NCBI GenBank assembly: GCA_025361445.1
Contig: JANYLP010000111.1
Location: forward strand, 1-41,778
Length of the DNA: 41,778 bases
From: Coriobacteriia bacterium
GTDB taxonomy: Bacteria > Actinomycetota > Coriobacteriia > Anaerosomatales > PALSA-660
Direction: 5' to 3'
This document shows, in pieces, positions 18,747-27,698 of the stretch (position 1 is its first letter; each line of letters starts with the position of its first letter). Under the pieces are notes generated by a model. That model searched no databases. It saw only the letters and a program-made list of their open reading frames with translations, and was not told the origin of the DNA. A program made the position numbers and the translations under genes.

Positions 18747-19235
18747 CTAACCGAGCGGGACGATCTCCGCGCTGACGTCGCCGTCGGCTCCGATGCTGAC
18801 GATCGCCACCGATGCGGGCGAACCCAGCCGCGGCGAGACCGCACTTCCCGGATTGACCCAGAGCACCCCGTCGCGCGTCTCGATGCGCCCCACGTGCGTG
18901 TGCCCGATGATCGCCACGCGCGCGCCGGCGATCGCGGGCTCGAGGCTGCCGGCCAAGTCGCGCTCACGATGCGCGACGACAACGACGACGCCACCGAGTT
19001 CCACGCGCAGCGCGTGCGGACACGGGAGCGATCCCGGCAGGTCGCAGTTGCCGCAGACCGCCGTGACCGGAGCTATGCTCTCAAGGATGTCGAGCACGTA
19101 GCCCGTCCCGCAGTCGCCCGCGTGCACGATCGCGTCGACGCCCTCGAGCGCCCGCAAAGCGGCGACCGGGATCTCACCATGGGTGTCGGAGATCACTCCG
19201 ACACGAACCGACCCGACCGCCGGCTCCGGACTCAC
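18747..19235 (-). CDS. YfcE/MJ0936-family metallophosphoesterase
   Basis: VGVISDTHGEIPVAAL...VDAIVHAGDCG...VCGNCDLPG...VVVVAHRERDL...IIGHTHVGRIE...WVNPGSAVSPR. Confidence 0.92.
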   Translation of the reverse strand: MSPEPAVGSVRVGVISDTHGEIPVAALRALEGVDAIVHAGDCGTGYVLDILESIAPVTAVCGNCDLPGSLPCPHALRVELGGVVVVVAHRERDLAGSLEPAIAGARVAIIGHTHVGRIETRDGVLWVNPGSAVSPRLGSPASVAIVSIGADGDVSAEIVPLG

Positions 19236-19948
19236 AGTCCCAGGGCCTTCTTCAGCGACGGGACCCGCCTGCGCGAGACGGGCACCTGACTGGCCGCGCG
19301 GTCCTTCATGGTGAGCAGCAGCGTGCCGCCGTACATCGGCACGACCTCTTTGACCTTCTCGAGGTTCACGACGAACCGCCTGTGCACGCGGAAGAACCCG
19401 CGTGGCTCGAGCTTCCGCTCGAGGTCCTGAAGCGACATCGTCGAGAGGTACCGCTCGCCGTCGGTGTAGAGGTAGCTGTAGTCGTCCTTGGCCATGATGT
19501 GGAAGATCTCCTCCACGGACAGCAGCAGCTTCTTGCCGGCCTTCTCGACCGGAACGCGCTCGACGCGCGCCACCCCGGCGGCCGGCGCCTGCGGGCTGAG
19601 CCGCTCGATGGCCCGACGCAGGCGCGCCACTTCGACCGGCTTGACGAGGTAGTCGGCCGCCTCCACTTCGAACGCCTCGACGGCGTGCTCGGAGTACGCG
19701 GTCACGAAGATGATCGCGGGGGGCCGCTCGAGCTCGCCCAGAGCGGCGGCGAGCCGCATCCCGGACAGCCCCGGCATCTCGATGTCGAGGAATACGACGT
19801 CGTACGGGATCGCGCGGATGAGCTGCAGCGCTTCGGCGGCGTTGCTGGCCTCGCCGATGACCTCGATGCCGCCCGCCTCCCCGAGAAGGAAGCGGAGCTC
19901 GCTGCGTGAAGGGGCCTCGTCGTCGACGACGAGCGCCTTGAGCGTCAT
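19232..19948 (-). CDS. LytTR-family response regulator
   Basis: REC domain (LKALVVDDEAPSRSELRFLL...YDVVFLDIEMPGLSGMRLA) + LytTR domain (HIMAKDDYSYLYTDGERYLSTMSLQDLERKLEPRGFFRVHRRFVVNLEKV). Confidence 0.95.
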   Translation of the reverse strand: MTLKALVVDDEAPSRSELRFLLGEAGGIEVIGEASNAAEALQLIRAIPYDVVFLDIEMPGLSGMRLAAALGELERPPAIIFVTAYSEHAVEAFEVEAADYLVKPVEVARLRRAIERLSPQAPAAGVARVERVPVEKAGKKLLLSVEEIFHIMAKDDYSYLYTDGERYLSTMSLQDLERKLEPRGFFRVHRRFVVNLEKVKEVVPMYGGTLLLTMKDRAASQVPVSRRRVPSLKKALGL

Positions 19949-21234
19949 CGCGCCGTCTCCGGCGTCGCCGTACATGCGAGAGTGAGCGTCACTGTAGTGC
20001 CCTGCCCCTCGGTGCTCTGCACGCCAAGGCCACTGTCCGGTCCGAAGTGCCCCTTGAGTCTATCGTCCACATTCTTGAGCGCTATGCCAAGCCCCCGCCC
20101 GAATCCCGCGTCGAGCACCCGGGGAAGATCGGCCGCGGCGATACCCCGCCCGTCGTCGGCGACCTCGATCAGGACCGCGTCCCCGTGACTGCGCGCAACG
20201 AGCTTGATGTGGAGCGGACCTGCCGGGCGGATGCCGTGCTGCACCGCGTTCTCGACGATGGGCTGCAGCACGAACGCGGGGACGAGGAGTGCATCGAGCG
20301 AGGCAGGCACGTCCTCGGCGAAGCGTATCCGCTCCTCGCCGAAGCGCGCTCGCTCGAACACGAGGTAGCGCCGGACGTAGTCGAGCTCCTGCGAGAACGG
20401 GATCAGCTCGTCGCTGTTCTCGAGCGTGCGCCGGTAGAAGGTCGCGAACTCGCGGAGCAGTTCCCGGGCGCGCGGCGGGTCCGTGCGGATAAGGCTCGCG
20501 ATCGTGTTGATGGTGTTGAAAAGGAAGTGCGGGTTGATCTGGCTCTGGAGGGCCTTGAGCTCCATGCGGCACGCGAGCTGGGTCTGGCGCTCGAGTTCGG
20601 AGAGTTCGAGCTGGGTCGAGAGCAGGCGGGCGAGCCCGTCCACCATCGTGACCTGCGTCTCGTTGAGCAGCCGCGCCGTCGCGTAGTAGAACTTCAGGGT
20701 GCCCACCGGGACGCCACGCACCTCGAGCGGCACAACGATCGCGGCACGCAGCGGGCAGTCGCGCTTCGGGCAGCCGATCTCCTCACGGCTGACGAGCACG
20801 CGATGCTCGCCGGTCTCAAGGACCTCGACGGTGGCCCGGGTGATGATGGGGCCGCCAACCGTGTGGTGGTCCTCCCCTTCGCCGGCGAATCCCAGGACGG
20901 TGTCCCGGTCGGTTATCGCGACGGCGTCGGCCTCGGTACGCTGCAGCGTGAGCCGGCACACCTCCTGCGCGGTCACCGGAGTGAGTCCCTGCCGCATGTA
21001 GAACATGGAGACGTTCGCGATGTCGAGGATGCGCTGAGACTGGACCGCGCGCAGATGGTCGGGGCGCGAGGCCATGCGGCTCCACAGGGCGGCGATTGCT
21101 GCCGCCGCGAGCACGACAGCGGCGATGACGACCGCGCTCTCCGGAGCACCCAGCATCGGCCCGACGACCACGAAGGTGCCGAGAACGAGGACGGCTGATA
21201 TGGCCATCCAGTCGAACACGAGACGACGCTGCAT
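19945..21234 (-). CDS. LytS-type sensor histidine kinase (GAF + His_kinase/HATPase)
   Basis: N-terminal TM helices, GAF-like region with IGCPKRDCPLRAAIVVPL, QINPHFLFNTINTIASLIR, HATPase ...NAVQHGIRP...DDGRGI...GRGLGIALKNVDDRL. ATGA overlap with the regulator gene. Confidence 0.93.
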   Translation of the reverse strand: MQRRLVFDWMAISAVLVLGTFVVVGPMLGAPESAVVIAAVVLAAAAIAALWSRMASRPDHLRAVQSQRILDIANVSMFYMRQGLTPVTAQEVCRLTLQRTEADAVAITDRDTVLGFAGEGEDHHTVGGPIITRATVEVLETGEHRVLVSREEIGCPKRDCPLRAAIVVPLEVRGVPVGTLKFYYATARLLNETQVTMVDGLARLLSTQLELSELERQTQLACRMELKALQSQINPHFLFNTINTIASLIRTDPPRARELLREFATFYRRTLENSDELIPFSQELDYVRRYLVFERARFGEERIRFAEDVPASLDALLVPAFVLQPIVENAVQHGIRPAGPLHIKLVARSHGDAVLIEVADDGRGIAAADLPRVLDAGFGRGLGIALKNVDDRLKGHFGPDSGLGVQSTEGQGTTVTLTLACTATPETAR

Positions 21235-21238
21235 CAGC

Positions 21239-22102
21239 TCACCGCCCTTCTCCGGACCCGTTCCGCAGATCGGATGACGCGCACGCGACGAGCACGTCGC
21301 CCGTCTCATGGAAGCCCATACCCCTGTACAGCGACCGGGATGCCGTGTTGGTCTCCTGGGTGGACAGGATCGCGCTGTGTGCGCCCTTGCGGACCATCCA
21401 GTCGACGGCCTCGTCAGCGAGTGCCCGCCCTATCCCGCGACGCCTCGCATCAGGCGTGACCGCCAGCCGCCCGAGGCTCCCGTCGCCGGCCCGCGAGGTC
21501 GCCAGAGTATAGCCGACGGTCAGGCCATCGAGCGTCGCCACCGTCATGCGCCCGGTGCGTGCGAGACGCTCGATCCCCGCTCTGTCGTAGTGCCAGAACG
21601 GCTCGAAGCACGCTTCGTCGACGGCAAGGATACGGTCGATGTCGGTGGAGTCGGCCTCGCGCACGGTCAGCCCGGCCGCGCGCCCGCCCTCGTGCGCATA
21701 CGGGCCCGCACCTGCGCGCGGCCCCAGCGCGCGGCGCATCACCACGACGCGCTCGACCACCCGGAGCCCCGATTCCAGATAGGGCCGGCTGGAGCGCTCC
21801 GGAACCAGAGGCCCGAGCAGTCGTGCGAAGCCCTCCGCGCGCGCGACCTCGAGCAGGTCGGTGACGAGAACGGGGACGCGGCTCGGCGAGCACCAGAGCC
21901 CGAGCACGGCGCAATCGTCGAGATGCTCTCGCCAGCGCGCCAGGAGCGCGGCCTCCCCCCTGTCCGTCACACGGACGCGCCAGGGTTCGGCTTCGGCGAT
22001 CGCAACGAGTTCGACTCGGTGCTCCACGAGATGAGAGAGGATCGCGGCCGGGGCGATCCACGACAGCTCGGCAGTGGTCGCCGGCCGCGTCAGACCGCTC
22101 AC
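21239..22102 (-). CDS. GNAT-family N-acetyltransferase
   Basis: C-terminal GNAT signature GSLGRLAVTPDARRRGIGRALADEAVDWMVRKGAHSAILSTQETNTASRSLYRGMGFHETGD; GTG start at 22102. Confidence 0.85.
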   Translation of the reverse strand: MSGLTRPATTAELSWIAPAAILSHLVEHRVELVAIAEAEPWRVRVTDRGEAALLARWREHLDDCAVLGLWCSPSRVPVLVTDLLEVARAEGFARLLGPLVPERSSRPYLESGLRVVERVVVMRRALGPRAGAGPYAHEGGRAAGLTVREADSTDIDRILAVDEACFEPFWHYDRAGIERLARTGRMTVATLDGLTVGYTLATSRAGDGSLGRLAVTPDARRRGIGRALADEAVDWMVRKGAHSAILSTQETNTASRSLYRGMGFHETGDVLVACASSDLRNGSGEGR

Positions 22103-22914
22103 CGAAGCCCGCCGAGCTCGCTGACGGCCAGCCACACGCCGACGACCGCGAGCAGGAGCGCGAACCCCAGGCGCACGGCCCGATCGGACGCGCGTTCCGT
22201 GAGGCGCGCCCCGATGAGCGCCCCAGGCACCACGCCGAGCGCGAGCCACAGCGCGAGCATCCAATCGACGTGGCCGAGAAGCGCGTGGGTCAGTGTTCCC
22301 GGGATAGCAAGAACGGCCACCGTCACGAGGCTGGTCCCGATGGCGCGCTTGACCGGCATCCCGAGGTAGCGGGACAGACCCGGAACGATCACGAAGCCGC
22401 CGCCGAGACCGAGGAACCCGGAGTATGCGCCGGCGACGAGGCCTATGCCGACGAGGCGAAGAGCGCGTCGCCCGCCGTCAGCGACCGGAGCCAGCACCGG
22501 CGCCGCCGCTTCGTCGCTCTCGCCTTCCCCCGCGATCGCCGCAGCCCGACTCGCCGTCCGGTGTTGGAGCAGCATGTCGGCCGATGCCCATGCGATGAAT
22601 AGCGCGGTCGCCAGCAGCACGATCGGCCCGCCGACGACCTGCGACAGCAGCGCGCCGCCGACGGACGCGACCGACCCGAAGAGTCCCATCAGAAGCCCGG
22701 CGCGGACATCCGCTGAGCCGCGCTTCCAGTAGGTGACGGCGCCGGTGAGCGCACCGGGCAGGATCACGGGAAGCGGCGTCCCGACCGCGATCAGCGGAGC
22801 GTAGCCCAGGACGAGCCGTATGGCGGGCGTCGTGATGAGACCGCCGCCGATGCCGAACGCTCCCGACAGGACGCCGCTGAAGAGCCCGACGGCTACCTTC
22901 AGCACCTCGTACAC
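22099..22914 (-). CDS. TauE/SafE-family sulfite exporter-like membrane protein
   Basis: VGLFSGVLSGAFGIGGGLITTPAIRLVLGYAPLIAVGTPL...AGAYSGFLGLGGGFVIVPGLSRYLGMPVKRAIGTSLV, duplicated GxGGG motif. Confidence 0.92.
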   Translation of the reverse strand: MYEVLKVAVGLFSGVLSGAFGIGGGLITTPAIRLVLGYAPLIAVGTPLPVILPGALTGAVTYWKRGSADVRAGLLMGLFGSVASVGGALLSQVVGGPIVLLATALFIAWASADMLLQHRTASRAAAIAGEGESDEAAAPVLAPVADGGRRALRLVGIGLVAGAYSGFLGLGGGFVIVPGLSRYLGMPVKRAIGTSLVTVAVLAIPGTLTHALLGHVDWMLALWLALGVVPGALIGARLTERASDRAVRLGFALLLAVVGVWLAVSELGGLR

Positions 22915-22924
22915 GTCGTTGCGC

Positions 22925-24166
22925 CTACCGGCTGGGAATGACCGGGAAACGACCGGTGATCGCCGTGCGGTCGATCTGGCGCTCACCCGAGAAGAGGCTT
23001 CCGAGCGCCACATCCTCCCAGAGGCGTTCCATAAGCTGCGGCCAGCGGCGCTGGAACGCGAAGTAGTTGTCGCAATTGCGCCGCGCGTACTTGGCCGCAT
23101 CGGTGAACGCGGCTCGGGCGATGGCGAGGTTCGCGCCGGGCTCGCTGCCCGACAGCGCACGGAGCAGCGCCGTTGTGGCTGCGCGCCACGCGACCGAGTG
23201 CCCGACGAAGTCGCCGGGGTACGGCCGCAGCGACTGAGAGGTCACGCGCCTCAGATCGATCTGCGAACGGGCGAACTCGAGCTTCCGGTGCTCGTAGATG
23301 AACCGGTAGACATCCTGCCGGAATCGGAGCGCGCGGCTCGGCACCTCGGGCGGTTTGTGCACGACGCTCCACTGCCCGTCCAGGAACACGTCGCCGCCGT
23401 GCATGCGGGCGTTGATGACGTAGTCGACGTCCTCACCGCGCAGCACCCACGGGTCGAAGGAGACGTTGCAGTACATGTCACGGTGTAGCGACATGCATCC
23501 CCCGAAAGCGAACGTCGATGACTTCACGCGCGGCGGTGCGTCGACCGCGCCCATCGCCTTGTTGTAGTCGTCGGTCTCGCGCCACAGAGCGTCCGTCCAG
23601 TGGGCGTCGTCCTTGATGTGATGACCACCCGCCTCGTCGGCGTAATAGCCCGTCTTCGCGAAGACCGCTTTGCCATCGGGCGTCTTCATCCCAAGACCCT
23701 CGACCGCTGTCACGAGGAACTCCGTGTCGGTGATGACCTCGTCGTCGTCCACGAAGACAACGATGTCCTGACCGAGCGTTGCCGCCACGATCAAACCGGT
23801 GTTGCGGACCGCGCCGTAACCCGTGAGGCTGACGCCCGAGACCATGTCCGAGAACTCGAACTGCTCGAGCCGACGGTGGAGCGATCCGAGCTCGGCGGGA
23901 CCGAACACGAGTGAGTCGATCTCCGGGAAGTCCTCGACGATCTCGCGGACGCGATCCTCGGCTTCGTGCTCGATAGACGCGTCGGTTGCCGCGACGATCA
24001 CGACGACCTTGCCCAGGCCGCGCACCTTCTCGAGCGATCGCAGGCACTCGGGAAGAGGGCTGTCGCCGTCGATCGGCGTCGGGTGGTCGTACACGTTGAT
24101 GAGCCGGTCGCTGGAATGTCCGCCGCGGCGGGTCCAGAAGGTCGTGATGACGACGCAGGTTGTCAT
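22925..24166 (-). CDS. Family-2-like glycosyltransferase
   Basis: MTTCVVITTFWTRRGGHSSDRLINVYDHPTPIDGDSPLPECLRSLEKV..., DIVVFVDDDEVITDTEFL (DxD-like), FAFGGCMSLHRD...WVLRGEDVDYVINARMHGG. Start position estimated from ORF frame. Confidence 0.75.
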   Translation of the reverse strand: MTTCVVITTFWTRRGGHSSDRLINVYDHPTPIDGDSPLPECLRSLEKVRGLGKVVVIVAATDASIEHEAEDRVREIVEDFPEIDSLVFGPAELGSLHRRLEQFEFSDMVSGVSLTGYGAVRNTGLIVAATLGQDIVVFVDDDEVITDTEFLVTAVEGLGMKTPDGKAVFAKTGYYADEAGGHHIKDDAHWTDALWRETDDYNKAMGAVDAPPRVKSSTFAFGGCMSLHRDMYCNVSFDPWVLRGEDVDYVINARMHGGDVFLDGQWSVVHKPPEVPSRALRFRQDVYRFIYEHRKLEFARSQIDLRRVTSQSLRPYPGDFVGHSVAWRAATTALLRALSGSEPGANLAIARAAFTDAAKYARRNCDNYFAFQRRWPQLMERLWEDVALGSLFSGERQIDRTAITGRFPVIPSR

Positions 24167-24322
24167 GTGGGTCTCTTCGTCGTGAGGGGTAGGGCGATCC
24201 GCTCGTTTCGGGGAACCCCATACGGCCGGCGAGTCCAAAGTACTCGCATGGAGCCGGCCTCGATTGTACCGCTTCGCGCCGTCGCCTACCCGCGCGCGGA
24301 GAGTCCACACCGACAGGTCGCG

Positions 24323-25339
24323 CTACCCGGTGACGATTCCGCTCTTCCGGCCGCACGTGGGACAGGCGCCCTCCGGCATGCCCGCCCCGACCACCCGGAA
24401 GCCCTCACGCCTCACGAGAGTCGCGCCGCACCCCGGACAGACGGTGTCCTCGCCGCCCGGCTCCGAGACGTTGCCGAGATAGACGTGGAGCAGTCCGGCC
24501 CCGTGGCCGATCTCCCGCGCCCGGCGCAGCGTGGACAGAGGCGTGGGTTCGAGATGTGAGAAGTCGAGGTAGGGGAAGAACCGCGTGATGTGCCACGGCG
24601 TCTCGGGGCCGAGCTCCTGAGCGATCCATGCCGCGAGCGCCGTGAGCTGCGCTTCATCGTCATTGATCGTCGGCACGACGTTCGTGACGACTTCGACGTG
24701 CATCCCGTGTACGTGCTTCGCCCGCTCGGCCGCCCGCAGGATCGGGCCCACGCTCGGCACCCGGCACAGCGTGCGATACGCCTCGTCCGTCATGCCCTTC
24801 ACGTCGACGCGCCACACATCGATCGCGCCGGCGAGGTAGTCGAGACCCTCCGTGGTGATGTAGCCGTTTGTGACCATGATGGTGAAGAGGCCGCTCTCGT
24901 GCGCCAACCGCGACGTGTCGCGCACGTACTCCGCCTGGATCACCGGCTCGTTGTAGGTGAACGCGATGCCTTCGCAGCCTTCGCGCAGCGCCCCGGCCAC
25001 CACGTCGGCGGGCGACAGGTCCCGCAGCAGGTCGCCGTCACAGGACGCGCGGCTGATCTGCCAGTTCTGGCAGTGCCCGCAGCGCATGGTGCATCCCACC
25101 GAACCGACGGAGAAGACGAGAGTCCCGGGGCGATAGTGGAAGACCGGCTTCTTCTCGATGGGGTCGACGGCGACCGACGACACGCGCCCATACGTGAGCG
25201 CGATCAGCGACCCGCCCTCGTTGCGCCGTACGGCACAAAAGCCGACGCTGCCATCGCGAATGCGGCACGCGTGCGGACACAACTCGCAGCGGATGACGTC
25301 GCCCTCGGCGCGCCACAGATCCGCGCGGTGGATCTCCAT
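24323..25339 (-). CDS. amrS: AmmeMemoRadiSam-system radical SAM enzyme (AmrS/PFL-activating-like)
   Basis: MEIHRADLWRAEGDVIRCELCPHACRIRDGSVGFCAVRRNEGG..., CTMRCGHCQNWQIS (CX3CX2C), AFTYNEPVI; C-term Zn ribbon CPGCGATLV...CPTCGRKS. Confidence 0.88.
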   Translation of the reverse strand: MEIHRADLWRAEGDVIRCELCPHACRIRDGSVGFCAVRRNEGGSLIALTYGRVSSVAVDPIEKKPVFHYRPGTLVFSVGSVGCTMRCGHCQNWQISRASCDGDLLRDLSPADVVAGALREGCEGIAFTYNEPVIQAEYVRDTSRLAHESGLFTIMVTNGYITTEGLDYLAGAIDVWRVDVKGMTDEAYRTLCRVPSVGPILRAAERAKHVHGMHVEVVTNVVPTINDDEAQLTALAAWIAQELGPETPWHITRFFPYLDFSHLEPTPLSTLRRAREIGHGAGLLHVYLGNVSEPGGEDTVCPGCGATLVRREGFRVVGAGMPEGACPTCGRKSGIVTG

Positions 25340-25353
25340 GGTGAGAACGCCTC

Positions 25354-27141
25354 CTAGCCCGGCGCGAGCCTGACCTGGTTGCGGCCGTTCTGCTTCGCGT
25401 GATAGAGAGCGCGGTCGGCCGCCTCCAGCAACTCGTCGGGCGATAGGGTCGTGCCGTTCAAGGCTGCGACCCCCACCGACACACGCACTTCGAAGTCGAG
25501 CGGTGCTGCGGGACGCACGCGCCACATGACTTCGGCTTCCTCGATCTCGAGCCTCAGCTTCTCGGCCACCGCGAACGCCTCGGTCTTGCTCGTCTGCGGA
25601 AGGATGACTGCGAACTCGTCGCCCCCGTAGCGGACAGCGAGATCGATGACGCGCAGGGTCTCGCGAAGGATGTCCGCAACCCCGTTCAGCACGGCGTCTC
25701 CCGCCGGATGTCCGAATCGGTCGTTCACCTGCTTGAAGTGATCGATATCGACCATGAGCAGCGCAAGCTGTCCGTCGTAGCGGGCGTGCCGCGCGCACTC
25801 CTCGCCGAGTCTGCTGGCAAAAGCACGTCGATTCGCCAGGCCCGTGAGCGGGTCGAGCATCGCCGTCTCCTCGAGTTCCTCGAGCTCGTCGCTGAGAACC
25901 CGGCTGCGGCGAGGGAGGCACGCCCTCCAGGTCGTCTCACCGCGGAAGATCGAAAGGGCGAACTCCTCACAACTCGGCAGGCCGCACATCCCACAGTCGA
26001 GGGCAGCGGAATCCATGCCCCCTTCGACCATGATCTCGCGCAATTCGTCCCCAGTGGGACGCTCGAGTCTGACCGGAGCCGCCTCGAACGAACGCCGAAG
26101 ATCGATCCGCGGGAGATGCTTGAGTATCTCGCGGCTCGAGACCCGCGATCTGGCGCGTCCGCACCGATCCGAGGCGGCCAGGTGCCGCTTGGTGAACAGC
26201 GGCATCCCCGGATTGACCGCGGGGCCGTCGAGGCATCCCTCGCAGTTGAGTGCGTCGAGGATGTGCGGCGCAGATTCGCCCGACTCGGCCGCCCGCAGCA
26301 CCGCCTCGAGCTCCTCGAGCCCGCGCGCGACGCGCACGTCGGGAGCGATCATGTCGCGCGACTCGAACGTGGAGCGTGGGTACCCGTCGGTGAGTGAGAT
26401 CTCCTTCAAAGGCTCGGGCCTTCGCCCGCCGGCGTGCTCTCGCGGGCGGGTCGGATGCGCGCTCACCGCCTCGTTTCGGCTGAGCGCGCTCTCGAGCTCG
26501 AGGAAGTCGATGACCGCGTCCAGATCGCATGCGAATTCGTCACCACGAGCCTCGTCCTTGCGGGCGAAGCACGGGGACACGTACACGATCGCTACCTCCT
26601 CCTCGTACATCTCTCGGATGAGTCGCGCCTGTGCGATATAGGGCGGCACCAGCGGCGCGAGCGCGCCGGTGAGCGCCGGGTGATACGTCCTGATCCAGTC
26701 GTTGACTACGGGACAGGTGGACCGGATGACCGGTACTCCACTCCCGCCGGCATGTCGTACCTCATAGGCGGCCGCGACCGCCTCTTCGCCCAACAGCGTC
26801 GACTCAACGGCGAAGAAGCCGGCGGCCTCGAGCCGCGCCTCGACCGCCTCGGGCGTGAGCGGGTACAGGGCCGCGACGAACTCAGTGGCGAGCAGCGCCA
26901 CGACCGGCCTATCGCCGCGCAGCAGCTCATCCACCACATTGCCGTCGGAGCGGACCACCCACGCCCCATGCGGACATTCGGTCACGCACAGGCCACACCG
27001 GACGCACTTCTCGTCGATGATCGCGACCGATCCGTCCGCGCACACGCGGACCGCACGCGCCGGGCACCGGTGAGCGCAGCGCCAGCAGCGGCGGCACGCC
27101 TCCGGATCCAGCGCGATGAGTGGACCGCGTTCGGCTGTCAC
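25354..27141 (-). CDS. Multidomain redox protein: 2x[4Fe-4S] ferredoxin - Fe-hydrogenase large-subunit-like domain - Fes [4Fe-4S] domain - GGDEF (diguanylate cyclase)
   Basis: CRRCWRCAHRCPA and CVRCGLCVTECPHGA; hydrogenase-like RSTCPVVNDWI, YVSPCFARKDEARG, LNCEGCLDGPAV; Fes CGMCGLPSCEEFALSIFRGETTWRAC (CX2CX4CX16C); GGDEF DPLTGLANRRAF...DIDHFKQVNDRFGHPAGD...RVIDLAVRYGGDEFAVILP. GTG start 27141 overlaps the upstream stop. Confidence 0.88.
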   Translation of the reverse strand: MTAERGPLIALDPEACRRCWRCAHRCPARAVRVCADGSVAIIDEKCVRCGLCVTECPHGAWVVRSDGNVVDELLRGDRPVVALLATEFVAALYPLTPEAVEARLEAAGFFAVESTLLGEEAVAAAYEVRHAGGSGVPVIRSTCPVVNDWIRTYHPALTGALAPLVPPYIAQARLIREMYEEEVAIVYVSPCFARKDEARGDEFACDLDAVIDFLELESALSRNEAVSAHPTRPREHAGGRRPEPLKEISLTDGYPRSTFESRDMIAPDVRVARGLEELEAVLRAAESGESAPHILDALNCEGCLDGPAVNPGMPLFTKRHLAASDRCGRARSRVSSREILKHLPRIDLRRSFEAAPVRLERPTGDELREIMVEGGMDSAALDCGMCGLPSCEEFALSIFRGETTWRACLPRRSRVLSDELEELEETAMLDPLTGLANRRAFASRLGEECARHARYDGQLALLMVDIDHFKQVNDRFGHPAGDAVLNGVADILRETLRVIDLAVRYGGDEFAVILPQTSKTEAFAVAEKLRLEIEEAEVMWRVRPAAPLDFEVRVSVGVAALNGTTLSPDELLEAADRALYHAKQNGRNQVRLAPG

Positions 27142-27698
27142 TCGTCTCCGCCCTCGAGACCCGGCAGGCGGATGCGGCTCAGAGCCGTGAGCAGCGGCCA
27201 GCCGAGGCCGTAGACCACAACGGCCTGACCGAGGCCGAGGCCGATGACGCCGGCGAGGTACAGGAGCGGCCAGGAACTCGAGGCGGTGATGCCGAGCAGC
27301 GGGATCGTCGTGATGCCCGCCGCACCGAGCATGGCGGGAAGGTACGCGGGCACGATGAGCGCGTTGAAGATGACCGGGCCGAGCAACGCGAGCGCCCGGC
27401 GGCGGCGGAAGTGCCACGACCACGACGCGCCGAGAAGCGTCGCGAGGGAGCCGAGCACGACGTCCAGCAGCCCCAGGGCGCCGAAGAGGCCGACGCTCGA
27501 GAGATTCGCGAGCGCCGATCCGATCGCGAGTCCGGGCAGGGCGGCGGGAGTCAGGAGCGCTACCACCGTGAGCGCCTCGCTCAGCCGAAACTGGACGATG
27601 CCGTAGCTGAGCGTGGCTCCGAGCTGGATGACGAGGAAGGTCAGCGCCCCGTAGACGGCTGCTATGACACCGGCGGTCGCGACGCGACGCGCGTTCAT
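27138..27698 (-). CDS. QueT-family membrane protein (putative ECF S component, queuosine-precursor type)
   Basis: RRVATAGVIAAVYGALTFLVIQLGATLSYGIVQFRLSEALTVVALLTPAALPGLAIGSALANL, resembling the QueT N-terminal signature (FRLSEAL). Confidence 0.8.
   Translation of the reverse strand: MNARRVATAGVIAAVYGALTFLVIQLGATLSYGIVQFRLSEALTVVALLTPAALPGLAIGSALANLSSVGLFGALGLLDVVLGSLATLLGASWSWHFRRRRALALLGPVIFNALIVPAYLPAMLGAAGITTIPLLGITASSSWPLLYLAGVIGLGLGQAVVVYGLGWPLLTALSRIRLPGLEGGDE

Noticed and set aside
20047-21198. 383-aa + strand ORF opposite the histidine kinase
   Set aside because: Low-complexity charged composition typical of antisense high-GC frames; the kinase on the minus strand explains the region.
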